A stretch of DNA of 64,000 nt from an uncultured Acetobacteraceae bacterium (lineage in GTDB: Bacteria; Pseudomonadota; Alphaproteobacteria; Acetobacterales; Acetobacteraceae): positions 1 through 64,000 of the forward strand of contig CAIXDS010000022.1 in NCBI GenBank assembly GCA_903918195.1, written 5' to 3'. The translations under genes were made by a program, and so were the position numbers. Below the pieces are notes generated by a model, which was not told the origin of the DNA, searched no databases, and was given only the letters and a program-made list of their open reading frames with translations. Positions 43,313 to 51,372 of the stretch are shown here, in pieces. Positions within the stretch are counted from its first letter, which is position 1. Each line of letters opens with the position of its first letter.

Positions 43313-43906
43313 ATGGGCGGCCCCGAAGTCGAACGCCTGATCGGATTGCTGGCGAAGCTGCCGGGCCTCGGCCCGCGCAGCGCGCGCCGGGCGGCGTTGC
43401 GCCTGCTGCAGCAACCCGAGACCCGCATGCTGCCGCTGGCGGCGGCGCTGGCCGAAGCGGCGCGCGCGGTGCGGCCGTGCGGCCAGTGCGGCAACCTGGA
43501 CAGCCGTGACCCCTGCTCGATCTGCGCCGACCCGCACCGCGACCGCTCGGTCGTCTGCGTGGTCGAGGGCGTGGGCGATTTGTGGGCGCTGGAGCGGGCG
43601 CATGTGCACCAGGGGCTGTACCACGTGCTCGGCGGCACGTTGTCGGCGCTGGCCGGCACGCGGCCGGAGGACCTCAACATCGCTCCGCTGCTGGCGCGCG
43701 TGGCCGACGGGGGCGTGGCGGAGGTCATTCTCGCGCTGGGTGCCACGGTGGACGGCGCCACCACGGCGCATTGGCTGACCGACCGGCTGAAGCCGTTCGG
43801 CGTGATCGTCAGCCGCGTGGCCCAAGGCGTGCCGATCGGCGGCGCGCTGGATGTGCTGGACGACGGCACCCTGGCCGCGGCCCTGCGCGCACGGCGGCCG
43901 TTCTGA
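43313..43906 (+). CDS. recR: Recombination mediator RecR
   Basis: 197 residues: helix-hairpin-helix LPGLGPRSARRAALRLL, zinc finger CGQCGNLDSRDPCSIC, and a Toprim domain (VCVVEGVGDLWALER, GGTLSALAGTRPEDLNI, then RVAQGVPIGGALDVLDDGTLAAAL). With RecO/RecF it loads RecA at single-strand gaps. Third gene of the dnaX-ybaB-recR cluster. Confidence 0.96.
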   Translation: MGGPEVERLIGLLAKLPGLGPRSARRAALRLLQQPETRMLPLAAALAEAARAVRPCGQCGNLDSRDPCSICADPHRDRSVVCVVEGVGDLWALERAHVHQGLYHVLGGTLSALAGTRPEDLNIAPLLARVADGGVAEVILALGATVDGATTAHWLTDRLKPFGVIVSRVAQGVPIGGALDVLDDGTLAAALRARRPF

Positions 43907-44047
43907 GCGGGGCGATGGAATGCGGCCGGAGATGACCGGGGAGAGCTATTCCATTCGTTTTCCAGACCATCTTGCGGGGCGCGGCGCAACTGGTTTATCA
44001 GGAAATGAAATAAATCGCATGCAGTGGCGCGGCCACGGAGCAAAGAG

Positions 44048-44527
44048 ATGACTGGGACAACTGAGACGACTGTGCATAAGCTTTACAAGGTCTCCGGGAC
44101 CATCATGGGGCTTGGGCCGACCGAGAACTCGCCTCAACGTATTTACTATAACTACATCTGGATACGCGAATCCAGCGAGCGTGACCTGACCATCCACCAG
44201 GTGAGTGCGACGCAGGAGATGAGCACCCTCCTCACGGTTGGCGAGGCGGTCACTCTCTACCTTGTGCAGAGTCCTTCGAAGCACAAATGGATGTTTGCGC
44301 TCGATGCCGGGACACGCCAGGTGGATGGTATCGATGCGATCGGGGCGGACCAGCAGAAGGCGTTCAAGTCGGCGATCAAGTTCCTGATCCTGTCGATTCC
44401 GCTCTGTCTCGTCCTGGTCGGGTTCGTCCTGCTCCCGCTGACGATTCGCGGCATGATCATGCTCTCCAGGGCGCCGAAGCCGAAGGACATGCGTGCATTC
44501 CTGGCCGCCAATCGCCCGGCTGGATGA
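44048..44527 (+). CDS. Hypothetical membrane protein
   Basis: 159 residues. A soluble N-terminal region (about 1-105) of mixed strands is followed by one or two membrane helices (FLILSIPLCLVLVGFVLLPLTIRGMIML) and a basic tail. ATG 44048 is preceded by GGAGCAAAGAG. No family recognised. Its base composition is a little lower in GC than its neighbours. The 140 bp upstream hold nothing recognised. Confidence 0.55.
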   Translation: MTGTTETTVHKLYKVSGTIMGLGPTENSPQRIYYNYIWIRESSERDLTIHQVSATQEMSTLLTVGEAVTLYLVQSPSKHKWMFALDAGTRQVDGIDAIGADQQKAFKSAIKFLILSIPLCLVLVGFVLLPLTIRGMIMLSRAPKPKDMRAFLAANRPAG

Positions 44528-44674
44528 CGGCCTGAGGGTCTGGCCGTCCTGCGGCGCCACCGGAACCCACGCCGCCCGGACCGGTTGGTCCCGGCCCCGG
44601 TTGGTCCTTGCCAGGGTGGGCGCGTGCCTGGGGTTCTGCTAGAGCGCGCCGCAAGGACTGAGGGGACCGATCAG

Positions 44675-45562
44675 GTGAGCCAGACGGAACGGATCGCGGC
44701 CGGCAGTATTGCGGTGGGCCTGGCGGTGCTCGGCCTGAAGTTCCTCGCCTGGCGGGTGACCGGCAGTGCCGCGTTGTTCTCCGACGCGGTCGAAACCGTG
44801 GTGAATGTGGTTGCGGCGCTGCTGGCCTTCTTCGCCCTGCGCGTCTCCGCCAAGCCGGCCGACGAAAACCACCCGTACGGCCACCACAAGGTCGAGTTCC
44901 TGTCGGCGGTGTTCGAAGGCGCGCTGATCGTGGTGGCGGCCATCGCGATTTTGCAGCACGCCTGGGACGTCTACCTGCATCCCTCGCCCATCGAGGCGCC
45001 GCTGCGCGGCATGCTGCTGAACGGGTTGGCGACGCTGCTGAACCTGGGCTGGGCCATGAAGCTGCTGCACACCGGCCGGCAGACGCGCTCGCCGGCACTC
45101 ATGGGCGACGGGCGGCACCTGATGGCCGACGTGGTGACCTCGTCCGGCGTGCTGACCGGGGTGGGGCTGGTGGTGCTGACCGGCATCGGCTGGCTCGATC
45201 CGCTGCTGGCGGCGCTGACCGCGTTGTATATCCTGACCTCCGGGGCCTTCCTGATTCGCGACTCGGTAGGCGGGCTGATGGATGCCGCCCCGCCTGCGGA
45301 TGTGGTGGAGCGTATCCGCCGGCTGGTCGCCGAGCACGCCGAGGGCGCCATCGAGGCGCATGATCTGCGCATGCGCCATGCCGGCCCGACCACCTTCCTG
45401 GAGTTTCACCTGGTGGTGCCGGGTGCGATGACGGTCGCCGACGCCGACCTGATCTGCGACCGGGTCGAGGCGGCGCTGAAGGCCGACATGCAGGGAATGC
45501 TGATCACCATCCATGTCGAGCCCGAAAACAAGGCCAAGCACCAAGGTGTGCTGGTTCTTTGA
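44675..45562 (+). CDS. Cation diffusion facilitator family metal exporter
   Basis: 295 residues with six hydrophobic segments and the CDF metal sites: SDAVETVVN in TM2 and GDGRHLMADVVTSSG (HxxxD) in TM5. The loop DENHPYGHHKVEFLSAVFEG is the typical family signature. The cytoplasmic ferredoxin-like domain has HDLRMRHAGPTTFLEFHLVVPG. It exports Zn(II), Fe(II) or Co(II)/Ni(II) in exchange for protons. GTG start follows GAGGGG. Confidence 0.88.
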   Translation: MSQTERIAAGSIAVGLAVLGLKFLAWRVTGSAALFSDAVETVVNVVAALLAFFALRVSAKPADENHPYGHHKVEFLSAVFEGALIVVAAIAILQHAWDVYLHPSPIEAPLRGMLLNGLATLLNLGWAMKLLHTGRQTRSPALMGDGRHLMADVVTSSGVLTGVGLVVLTGIGWLDPLLAALTALYILTSGAFLIRDSVGGLMDAAPPADVVERIRRLVAEHAEGAIEAHDLRMRHAGPTTFLEFHLVVPGAMTVADADLICDRVEAALKADMQGMLITIHVEPENKAKHQGVLVL

Positions 45563-45579
45563 TGGAATTTCGGAGGGGT

Positions 45580-45648
45580 CCAGGGGCCTCAGACCCCTGG
45601 TGGGGTGCAGGGGCAAAGCCCCTGCCGGGGTCCGGGGCAGCGCCCCGG
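45580..45648. repeat. Triple GC-rich hairpin array
   Basis: Three perfect hairpins in a row: 45580-45586/45594-45600, 45607-45614/45618-45625 (AAA loop), 45632-45638/45642-45648 (AGC loop). It sits between the cation facilitator stop and the uptake operon start, right where a B12 riboswitch might have been expected. Confidence 0.75.
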
Positions 45649-45663
45649 CTGCAACGGTTGGCG

Positions 45664-46407
45664 ATGTTGCTGCTATTGGAAGCGCTATTGTTGCACCCAG
45701 CGTACGCCGCAAGGGTCGTCTCGCTCAACCTGTGCACCGACGAATTTTTGCTGCTTTTGGCACCGGAGCAGGCCGTAGCGGTGAGCTTCCTGGCCAACGA
45801 GCCCTCGATGTCGGTGGTGGCCGGGGTGGCACGTCACGTGCCGCAGGTGCGGGCGGATGCCGAGGCGGTGCTGGACCTGCATCCCGACCTCGTACTGGCC
45901 GGCCCGTATGGGGCGCAGACCACGCTGGCGTTGCTGGAGCGCCGCGGGACGCGAGTGGAGCGGCTGGCGATGCCGCAGGATTTCGCCGCGATCCGGGCCG
46001 AGACGCGCCGGGCGGCGGCGCTGCTGGGGGTGCCGGCGCGCGGTGAGGCGCTGCTGACCGACATGCAGGCCCGGCTCGATGCGGTGCGTGCGCCGGTGGT
46101 CCGGGCGCGGGCGGTTTTTCTGCAGGCACGCGGCTATGCGGCCGGGCCGGGATCGCTGGCCGATGCGGTGCTGCGCGCTGCTGGTCTGGCCGATGCCGGA
46201 GCCGGCGGGCAACCGGGGCTGGAAGCGCTGGTGATGCATCCGCCCGATCTGCTGGTGACCGCGACAGCGCCGGATTTTCCCTCCCTGGGCACCGACCTGC
46301 TGCGCCACCCGGCGCTGAAGCAAATACCCAGGCGCGAGGTGGCACCGGCGCTGGTGCTGTGCGGCGGGCCGTGGACAGCGGGCGCGGTGGCGGCCTTGGC
46401 GCAATGA
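45664..46407 (+). CDS. ABC transporter substrate-binding protein, helical-backbone metal receptor (BtuF-like)
   Basis: 247 residues. Signal peptide (LLLLEALLLHPAYA), then ARVVSLNLCTDEFLLLL, VRADAEAVLDLHPDLVLAG and GQPGLEALVMHPPDLLV, the pattern of BtuF/FhuD-type periplasmic receptors with two lobes joined by a long helix. It captures cobalamin or a chelated metal and passes it to the permease below. ATG 45664 fits the signal peptide; the frame continues upstream through the repeat array. Confidence 0.78.
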   Translation: MLLLLEALLLHPAYAARVVSLNLCTDEFLLLLAPEQAVAVSFLANEPSMSVVAGVARHVPQVRADAEAVLDLHPDLVLAGPYGAQTTLALLERRGTRVERLAMPQDFAAIRAETRRAAALLGVPARGEALLTDMQARLDAVRAPVVRARAVFLQARGYAAGPGSLADAVLRAAGLADAGAGGQPGLEALVMHPPDLLVTATAPDFPSLGTDLLRHPALKQIPRREVAPALVLCGGPWTAGAVAALAQ

Positions 46408-47354
46408 CGCGCTGGCTGGCGCTGGCTGTCGGGTGTCTGCTCGTCGCCTCGCTGCTGACCGGAGCGGCCGGGCCGGGGGTGCCGGACACGCTGATCCTGT
46501 GGCAGATCCGGCTGCCGCGCACGGCGCTGGCGGCGCTGGTGGGCGGCGGGCTCGGGCTGTCCGGGGCGGTGCTGCAGGGGGCGCTGCGCAACCCGCTGGC
46601 CGATCCGGGGCTGCTCGGCATCGGCGGCTGTGCCGGGCTGGGGGCGGTGCTGGCGTTCTACTGGGGGGTGTCGGCAGTGTTCGCGCCGGCCTTGCCGCTG
46701 GCCGGGCTGGCGGGAGCGGCGGTGGGCTGCGCCTTCCTGCTTGGTTTTGCCGGGCGGGCGGCGAGCGGCCCGTCGCTTATCCTGGCGGGGGTCGCGCTGT
46801 CGGCGCTGGCGGCGGCGCTGCTCGCCCTGGCGCTGACCTTGGCGCCGAACCCGTTTGCGCTGGCGGAAATCACCTTCTGGCTGATGGGCGGCCTGGAAGA
46901 CCGCACGCTGACCCATCTGCTGCTCGCCGCCGGTCCGATCGCGCTTGGCTGCCTGACGCTGCTGCGACTCGGGCGCGGGCTGGACGGGCTGGCGCTGGGC
47001 GATGAGGTCGCGGCGAGCCTGGGCGTGCCGGTGGGGCGCACCCTGCGCCTGGCAGCCGCAGGGGTGGCGCTTGCGGTGGGGGCCGGAGCGGCGGTGGCGG
47101 GCGGCATCGGGTTCGTCGGGCTGGTGGTGCCGCATCTGTTGCGGCCATGGCTGGGCGAGCGACCGTCGTCGCTGCTGCTGCCGTCGCTGCTGGGCGGGGC
47201 GGTTCTGCTGCTGGCGGCCGATCTGCTGGCGCGGGCGGCGCCGTTGCTGCTGCCGCTGCACCAGGAGCCGCGGCTGGGCGTGCTGACGGCGCTGCTGGGC
47301 GCGCCGTTCCTGGTCCGCATTGCCCGCCAGGTGGCGCCGGGGGGCATGACATGA
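46404..47354 (+). CDS. FecCD/BtuC-type ABC transporter permease
   Basis: 316 residues with eight to ten membrane segments. Family signatures are LPRTALAALVGGGLGLSGAVLQGALRNPLADPGLLGIGGCAGLGAV and GGIGFVGLVVPHLLRPWLG. It forms the channel for vitamin B12 or siderophore-type substrates. ATGA overlaps at both ends place it in a coupled operon with the receptor and ATPase. Confidence 0.88.
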   Translation: MTRWLALAVGCLLVASLLTGAAGPGVPDTLILWQIRLPRTALAALVGGGLGLSGAVLQGALRNPLADPGLLGIGGCAGLGAVLAFYWGVSAVFAPALPLAGLAGAAVGCAFLLGFAGRAASGPSLILAGVALSALAAALLALALTLAPNPFALAEITFWLMGGLEDRTLTHLLLAAGPIALGCLTLLRLGRGLDGLALGDEVAASLGVPVGRTLRLAAAGVALAVGAGAAVAGGIGFVGLVVPHLLRPWLGERPSSLLLPSLLGGAVLLLAADLLARAAPLLLPLHQEPRLGVLTALLGAPFLVRIARQVAPGGMT

Positions 47355-48037
47355 TCGCGCTGCGGACGGTGCGGGTGCGGCTGACCGGGCGCGATGTTCT
47401 GCATGACATCGATTTCACCGCCCGCGCGGGCGAAATGGTGGCGCTGTGCGGACCGAACGGGGCCGGCAAATCCACCCTGCTGCGGGCGCTGGCCGGATTG
47501 CTGCCGGAGGGGCGCGCGCCGGACCCGCGCCGGGTGGCGTATCTGCCGCAGGGCGCCCGGTGCGCCTGGGGCATGACGGTGGCGGAGGTGGCGGCGCTCG
47601 GCCGCATCCCGCACGGCGATGCCGACCCGGCGCCGGTGGAACGCGCGCTGCAAGCCTGCGGCCTGAATGGCCTGCGTGATTCGCGGGTGGATCGCATTTC
47701 CGGCGGGCAGGCGCGGCGTGCCATGCTGGCGCGTGTCCTGGCGACGGAGCCGCAGGTGATGCTGCTGGACGAACCCACGGCCGATCTCGATCCGGCGGCG
47801 GCGCATGAAATGATGGCGTTGTTGCGCACCCTGTCGCGGCAGGGTGGCTGCGTGCTGACGGTGCTGCACGCGCTCGATCTGGCGCTGCGTTATGCCGACC
47901 GGGTGGTCGTGCTGGCAGCCGGGCGGATCGTGGCGGATGCCCCGCCCGAATCGGTCCTGCCGGCGGCGGCGGCGGCGTTCGGCCTGCCCTGGGGCTTCGA
48001 CCCGTCACCGCGGCTGCTGCCGCCTTGTCAGTCATAG
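47351..48037 (+). CDS. BtuD/FecE-type ABC transporter ATP-binding protein
   Basis: 228 residues: Walker A GPNGAGKST, Q-loop YLPQGARCAWGMTVAEVAALGR, signature ISGGQARRAMLARVL, Walker B VMLLDEPTADLDP, and H-loop VLHALDLAL. It energises the BtuC-like permease. The next gene, tonB, starts just past its stop. Confidence 0.87.
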   Translation: MIALRTVRVRLTGRDVLHDIDFTARAGEMVALCGPNGAGKSTLLRALAGLLPEGRAPDPRRVAYLPQGARCAWGMTVAEVAALGRIPHGDADPAPVERALQACGLNGLRDSRVDRISGGQARRAMLARVLATEPQVMLLDEPTADLDPAAAHEMMALLRTLSRQGGCVLTVLHALDLALRYADRVVVLAAGRIVADAPPESVLPAAAAAFGLPWGFDPSPRLLPPCQS

Positions 48038-48042
48038 CGTCC

Positions 48043-48732
48043 GTGCGGCGTCAGCGCCGGAACCGCGGGCTGGCCTGGGCGGTCGGCATCTCGGCCGCCC
48101 TGCATGTGGCGGTGGTCGTCAGCATACTGGAATGGCCGGAACTGCTGCCTAGCCCGCCGCCGCCTCCCCCCGACCAGGAAGCGACGGTCGAGGTGGTGAT
48201 GGGCGACAGCGCGGAGGCGAACGGCGCGGAGGCGCCGGCCCCGGTCACGCCTCCGGTCCCGGCGACAGTGCCGGTCCCGCAGCAGGCCCCGGCGGAGCCC
48301 GCACCGCCGCCGCCGCAGGCACCGGAACCGACGGCCGAAGCGCCGCCGCCGGTGCCGGCCACCCCGCCGACGCCGACCCCGTCGGCCAGACTGTCCTGGC
48401 AGGCCACGTCACTGCTTGGCAACGGCACGGTGGGCGCCTCGGAGATCGTCGGCGACCGGCTGCGGAGGGCGGAGGGAGACCGGGGCAACATCCCGCCCGG
48501 CTACCCGCCGGAATCGTCGCGGCTTGGCGAACAGGGCGTGGTGCTGTTGCGCATGCTCATCGGCGCGGACGGGCTGGTGCAGGCGGTCCAGGTGCTGCAG
48601 ACCTCGGGCTATCCGCGGCTCGACCAGACCGCGCGGACGGCGATCGCACGATGGCGGTTCACGCCGGCGATGGAGAACGGACAGCCGGTCGAATCGGTGC
48701 AGGATCTGCCTGTGCACTTCCGGCTGAACTGA
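48043..48732 (+). CDS. tonB: TonB family energy-transducing protein
   Basis: 229 residues: a short basic N-terminus, one transmembrane helix (WAVGISAALHVAVVVSIL), a long proline-rich periplasmic spacer (about 45-125), and a C-terminal TonB domain (YPPESSRLGEQGVVLLRMLIGADGLVQAVQVLQTSGYPRLDQTARTAI, then WRFTPA). It passes proton-motive energy from ExbB/ExbD to an outer-membrane receptor. The start is uncertain: GTG 48043 is used, TTG 48025 is also in frame, and neither has a good ribosome site. exbBD and the receptor are not in the window. Confidence 0.88.
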   Translation: MRRQRRNRGLAWAVGISAALHVAVVVSILEWPELLPSPPPPPPDQEATVEVVMGDSAEANGAEAPAPVTPPVPATVPVPQQAPAEPAPPPPQAPEPTAEAPPPVPATPPTPTPSARLSWQATSLLGNGTVGASEIVGDRLRRAEGDRGNIPPGYPPESSRLGEQGVVLLRMLIGADGLVQAVQVLQTSGYPRLDQTARTAIARWRFTPAMENGQPVESVQDLPVHFRLN

Positions 48733-48746
48733 AACGGGGGAAAGCG

Positions 48747-49307
48747 ATGATACGGATCGACCGGGTCACGACCCGCGGCGGTGACAGCGGCGAGACGTCG
48801 CTTGGCGACGGAACGCGGGTGGCGAAGGACGTGCTGCGCATCGAGGCGCTGGGAGCGGTGGACGAGGCAAATGCGTCGCTGGGCCTGCTGCGGCTGCATC
48901 TGGACGCGGATGCCGAGGCCGATGCCATGCTGGGGCGCATCCAGAACGATCTGTTCGATGTCGGCGCCGATCTGTGCGTGCCCGGGGAGCAGGGCGAGCG
49001 GCTGCGGCTGACCGAAGCGCCGGTCCTGCGGCTGGAACAGGAAATCGCGGCGATGTCGGCGCCGCTGCCGGCGCTGACCAGTTTCGTGCTGCCGGGCGGC
49101 ACGCCGGGGGCGGCGCAGGCGCATGTGGCGCGCACGGTGGTACGGCGGGCGGAACGGCGGGTCGTGTCGCTGGCGCGGGCAGAGGCCCTGAACCCGCTGC
49201 TGGTGCGCTACCTCAACCGGACATCGGACCATCTGTTTGTCCTCGCGCGGCGGCTGAATGCGGCGGCGGAGGGGGATGTACTGTGGGTCCCGGGGGCCGG
49301 GGGGTAG
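48747..49307 (+). CDS. Cob(I)alamin adenosyltransferase, PduO type
   Basis: 186 residues with TTRGGDSGETSLGDGTRVAKD (ATP site), EALGAVDEANASLGL, IQNDLFDVGADLC, and the active-site RTVVRRAERRVVSLAR...NRTSDHLFVLAR. It adenosylates cob(I)alamin to coenzyme B12. Placed after the ABC genes and tonB, it is the best evidence that the operon imports cobalamin. GGGGGAAAG precedes the ATG. Confidence 0.92.
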   Translation: MIRIDRVTTRGGDSGETSLGDGTRVAKDVLRIEALGAVDEANASLGLLRLHLDADAEADAMLGRIQNDLFDVGADLCVPGEQGERLRLTEAPVLRLEQEIAAMSAPLPALTSFVLPGGTPGAAQAHVARTVVRRAERRVVSLARAEALNPLLVRYLNRTSDHLFVLARRLNAAAEGDVLWVPGAGG

Positions 49308-49370
49308 CGGCAGCACGCCGGGGGACCGAGGAGAACAGAACCCGGTCCCCGCCCCTCTGCCGGCGAGCGG

Positions 49371-49655
49371 TCAGGTTCTCGGCAAAGGCTTGCGCGCCGG
49401 TGCGGGTCCGGCCGGCTTGCGTTCGGGCGATTCGGCCACCGGCGGTGGAGCAGGCGGCAGCTCTGGCTCAGCCGTGACGGCGGGGGCCGGCGGCGCTGCA
49501 TCCGTCTCGGCGGCCACCGGCTCGGCCGGACGGGACTCGGCCATCAGGATTTCCAGGGCGGTGTACCAGAACTCGTCGGAACGCCCATGCGGGTAGCCGG
49601 CCTCCTCCCACAGGCGATAGGCCAATTCGCGATGGCGCTGCTCGTGATCGGACAT
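49371..49655 (-). CDS. DUF2934 domain protein
   Basis: 94 residues. The first 40 match DUF2934 (HRELAYRLWEEAGYPHGRSDEFWYTALEIL). The rest is an Ala/Pro/Glu-rich disordered tail. GGAGAG precedes the ATG. Function unknown. Confidence 0.8.
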   Translation of the reverse strand: MSDHEQRHRELAYRLWEEAGYPHGRSDEFWYTALEILMAESRPAEPVAAETDAAPPAPAVTAEPELPPAPPPVAESPERKPAGPAPARKPLPRT

Positions 49656-49789
49656 GTTCTCTCCTTCCTCCTCATTCAGCGATGAAACGCGCCGCCGGGA
49701 CGGCTCAGGTCGGGTCCGGCACGACAGGGTGCCTTTGGTACGAGCATGCACCTGAACGGCCGGCGGCTCCAGAGTCCGCCGGGCCGGGC

Positions 49790-50899
49790 TCAGAACGTGA
49801 CCACCGAACGGATGCTCTCGCCGCGGCGCATGAGGTCGAACCCTTCGTTGATCTGCTCGAAGGGCAGCACATGGGTGATCAGGTCGTCGATGTTGATGCG
49901 CCCGTCCATGTACCAATCGACGATGCGCGGCACGTCGGTGCGCCCCCGTGCGCCGCCGAACGCCGTGCCCATCCACACCCGGCCAGTGACCAGCTGGAAT
50001 GGCCGGGTGGAGATTTCCTGCCCGGCCCCGGCGACGCCGATGATGATGCTCTTGCCCCAGCCGCGATGGGCGCATTCCAGGGCCTGGCGCATCAGGGTGG
50101 TGTTGCCGATGCACTCGAAGCTGTAGTCGGCGCCGCCTTTGGTGAGGTTCACCAGATAGGGTACCAGGTCGCCCTCGACCTCCTTCGGGTTGACGAAGTC
50201 GGTCATGCCGAATTTTTCGGCGATGGCGCGGCGGGCGGGGTTGATGTCCACGCCGACGATCTGCTCGGCGCCGACCAGACGCAGGCCCTGGATGACGTTC
50301 AGCCCGATGCCGCCCAGGCCGAACACCACGGCGCGGGCGCCGGCCTCAACCTTCGCCGTGTTGATGACGGCGCCGATGCCGGTGGTCACGCCGCAGCCGA
50401 TGTAACACACCTTCTCGAACGGCGCGTCCGGGCGGATTTTCGCCAGGGCGATCTCGGGCAGCACGGTGAAGTTGGCGAAAGTCGAAGTGCCCATGTAGTG
50501 GTAGATCGGCGCGCCCTCGCAGGAAAACCGGCTTGAGCCGTCGGGCATGACGCCCTTCCCCTGGGTCGCCCGCAAGGTGATACACAAATTGGTCTTGCGG
50601 GACAGACAATATTCGCACTGCCGGCATTCCGGCGTGTAAAGCGGGATGACGTGGTCGCCCTTCTTCAGGCTGCTCACGTTCTTGCCCACGTCGACCACCA
50701 CGCCGGCGCCTTCGTGGCCAAGAATGGCCGGAAAAATGCCTTCCGGATCGGCGCCGGAGAGGGTGAATTCATCGGTGTGGCAGATGCCGGTGGCCTTGAT
50801 CTCCACCAGCACCTCGCCCTCGCGCGGGCCTTCCAGGTCCACGGTCTCCAGGCTGAGCGGAGCGCCGGCGGCGCGGGCAACGGCGGCACGGGTTTTCAT
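49790..50899 (-). CDS. adhC: S-(hydroxymethyl)glutathione dehydrogenase / class III alcohol dehydrogenase
   Basis: Oxidises the glutathione adduct of formaldehyde with NAD, the main formaldehyde detoxification route. 369 residues. Catalytic zinc ligands C40 and H62 (with GHEGAG), structural zinc C92, C95, C98, C106 (ECRQCEYCLSRKTNLC), and the nucleotide fold VFGLGGIGLNVIQG. GYIGCGVTTG-type loop is present (CYIGCGVTTGIGAV). GGAGGAGG precedes the ATG. No S-formylglutathione hydrolase is adjacent. Also called frmA. Confidence 0.94.
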   Translation of the reverse strand: MKTRAAVARAAGAPLSLETVDLEGPREGEVLVEIKATGICHTDEFTLSGADPEGIFPAILGHEGAGVVVDVGKNVSSLKKGDHVIPLYTPECRQCEYCLSRKTNLCITLRATQGKGVMPDGSSRFSCEGAPIYHYMGTSTFANFTVLPEIALAKIRPDAPFEKVCYIGCGVTTGIGAVINTAKVEAGARAVVFGLGGIGLNVIQGLRLVGAEQIVGVDINPARRAIAEKFGMTDFVNPKEVEGDLVPYLVNLTKGGADYSFECIGNTTLMRQALECAHRGWGKSIIIGVAGAGQEISTRPFQLVTGRVWMGTAFGGARGRTDVPRIVDWYMDGRINIDDLITHVLPFEQINEGFDLMRRGESIRSVVTF

Positions 50900-50987
50900 G
50901 GGACGGTCCTCCTCCAGGCGGTTGGGCGCATGGTGCGGGGGATGCGAGCGCGGATCAACCGGGGGAGTGAATGCACACAGCACGTGC

Positions 50988-51025
50988 AATGCCCGGACAT
51001 TACCTTGCACGGACAATGCCCGGAC
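50988..51025 (+). promoter_or_regulatory. Operator-like direct repeats before the toxin-antitoxin pair
   Basis: AATGCCCGGAC occurs at 50988-50998 and again at 51015-51025, 27 bp apart centre to centre, each preceded by GCA or ACA. A TATATG box follows at about 51027. Ribbon-helix-helix antitoxins of the TacA type repress their own promoters through repeated sites, so this is a likely autoregulatory operator. Confidence 0.5.
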
Positions 51026-51079
51026 GATATATGATCGCGCCCTGAACCATCGGGGCCACCCCAAGGAGATAAGCGACCG

Positions 51080-51367
51080 ATGAACATCGTTCCGGACAAG
51101 GAGACAAAAGCCGAACGGCTGGAAGTCCGGCTGACCCCGTCCACCAAGGCCCTGCTCACGCAGGCCGCCCAGGCCCGGCAGACCACGATTACCGAGTTCC
51201 TTGTCTCCAGCGCCGTCAAGGCAGCGGAAGACGTGGTGGCGTCGCCGAAAGTGTTCTTTGCCAACGACGCCGGCTGGGCCGCACTGCAGCGACTGCTTGA
51301 CGACGAGCAATACCAACCCAGCGCCGCAGCCGTCGCCCGACTCGGACGGGGCCAGCAACGGGATTGA
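51080..51367 (+). CDS. DUF1778 (TacA-type) antitoxin
   Basis: 95 residues. Ribbon-helix-helix N-terminus (AERLEVRLTPSTKALLTQAAQARQTTITEFLVSSAVKAAE), then a C-terminal segment (FFANDAGWAALQRLLDD) that in this family wraps and blocks the acetyltransferase toxin. Overlaps the toxin region at its stop. AAGGAG precedes the ATG. Confidence 0.9.
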   Translation: MNIVPDKETKAERLEVRLTPSTKALLTQAAQARQTTITEFLVSSAVKAAEDVVASPKVFFANDAGWAALQRLLDDEQYQPSAAAVARLGRGQQRD

Positions 51368-51372
51368 AGAAG

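Noticed and set aside
45400-45664. Cobalamin riboswitch before the uptake operon
   Set aside because: No B12-box-like sequence was recognised; the space is coding sequence of the cation facilitator followed by three simple hairpins.
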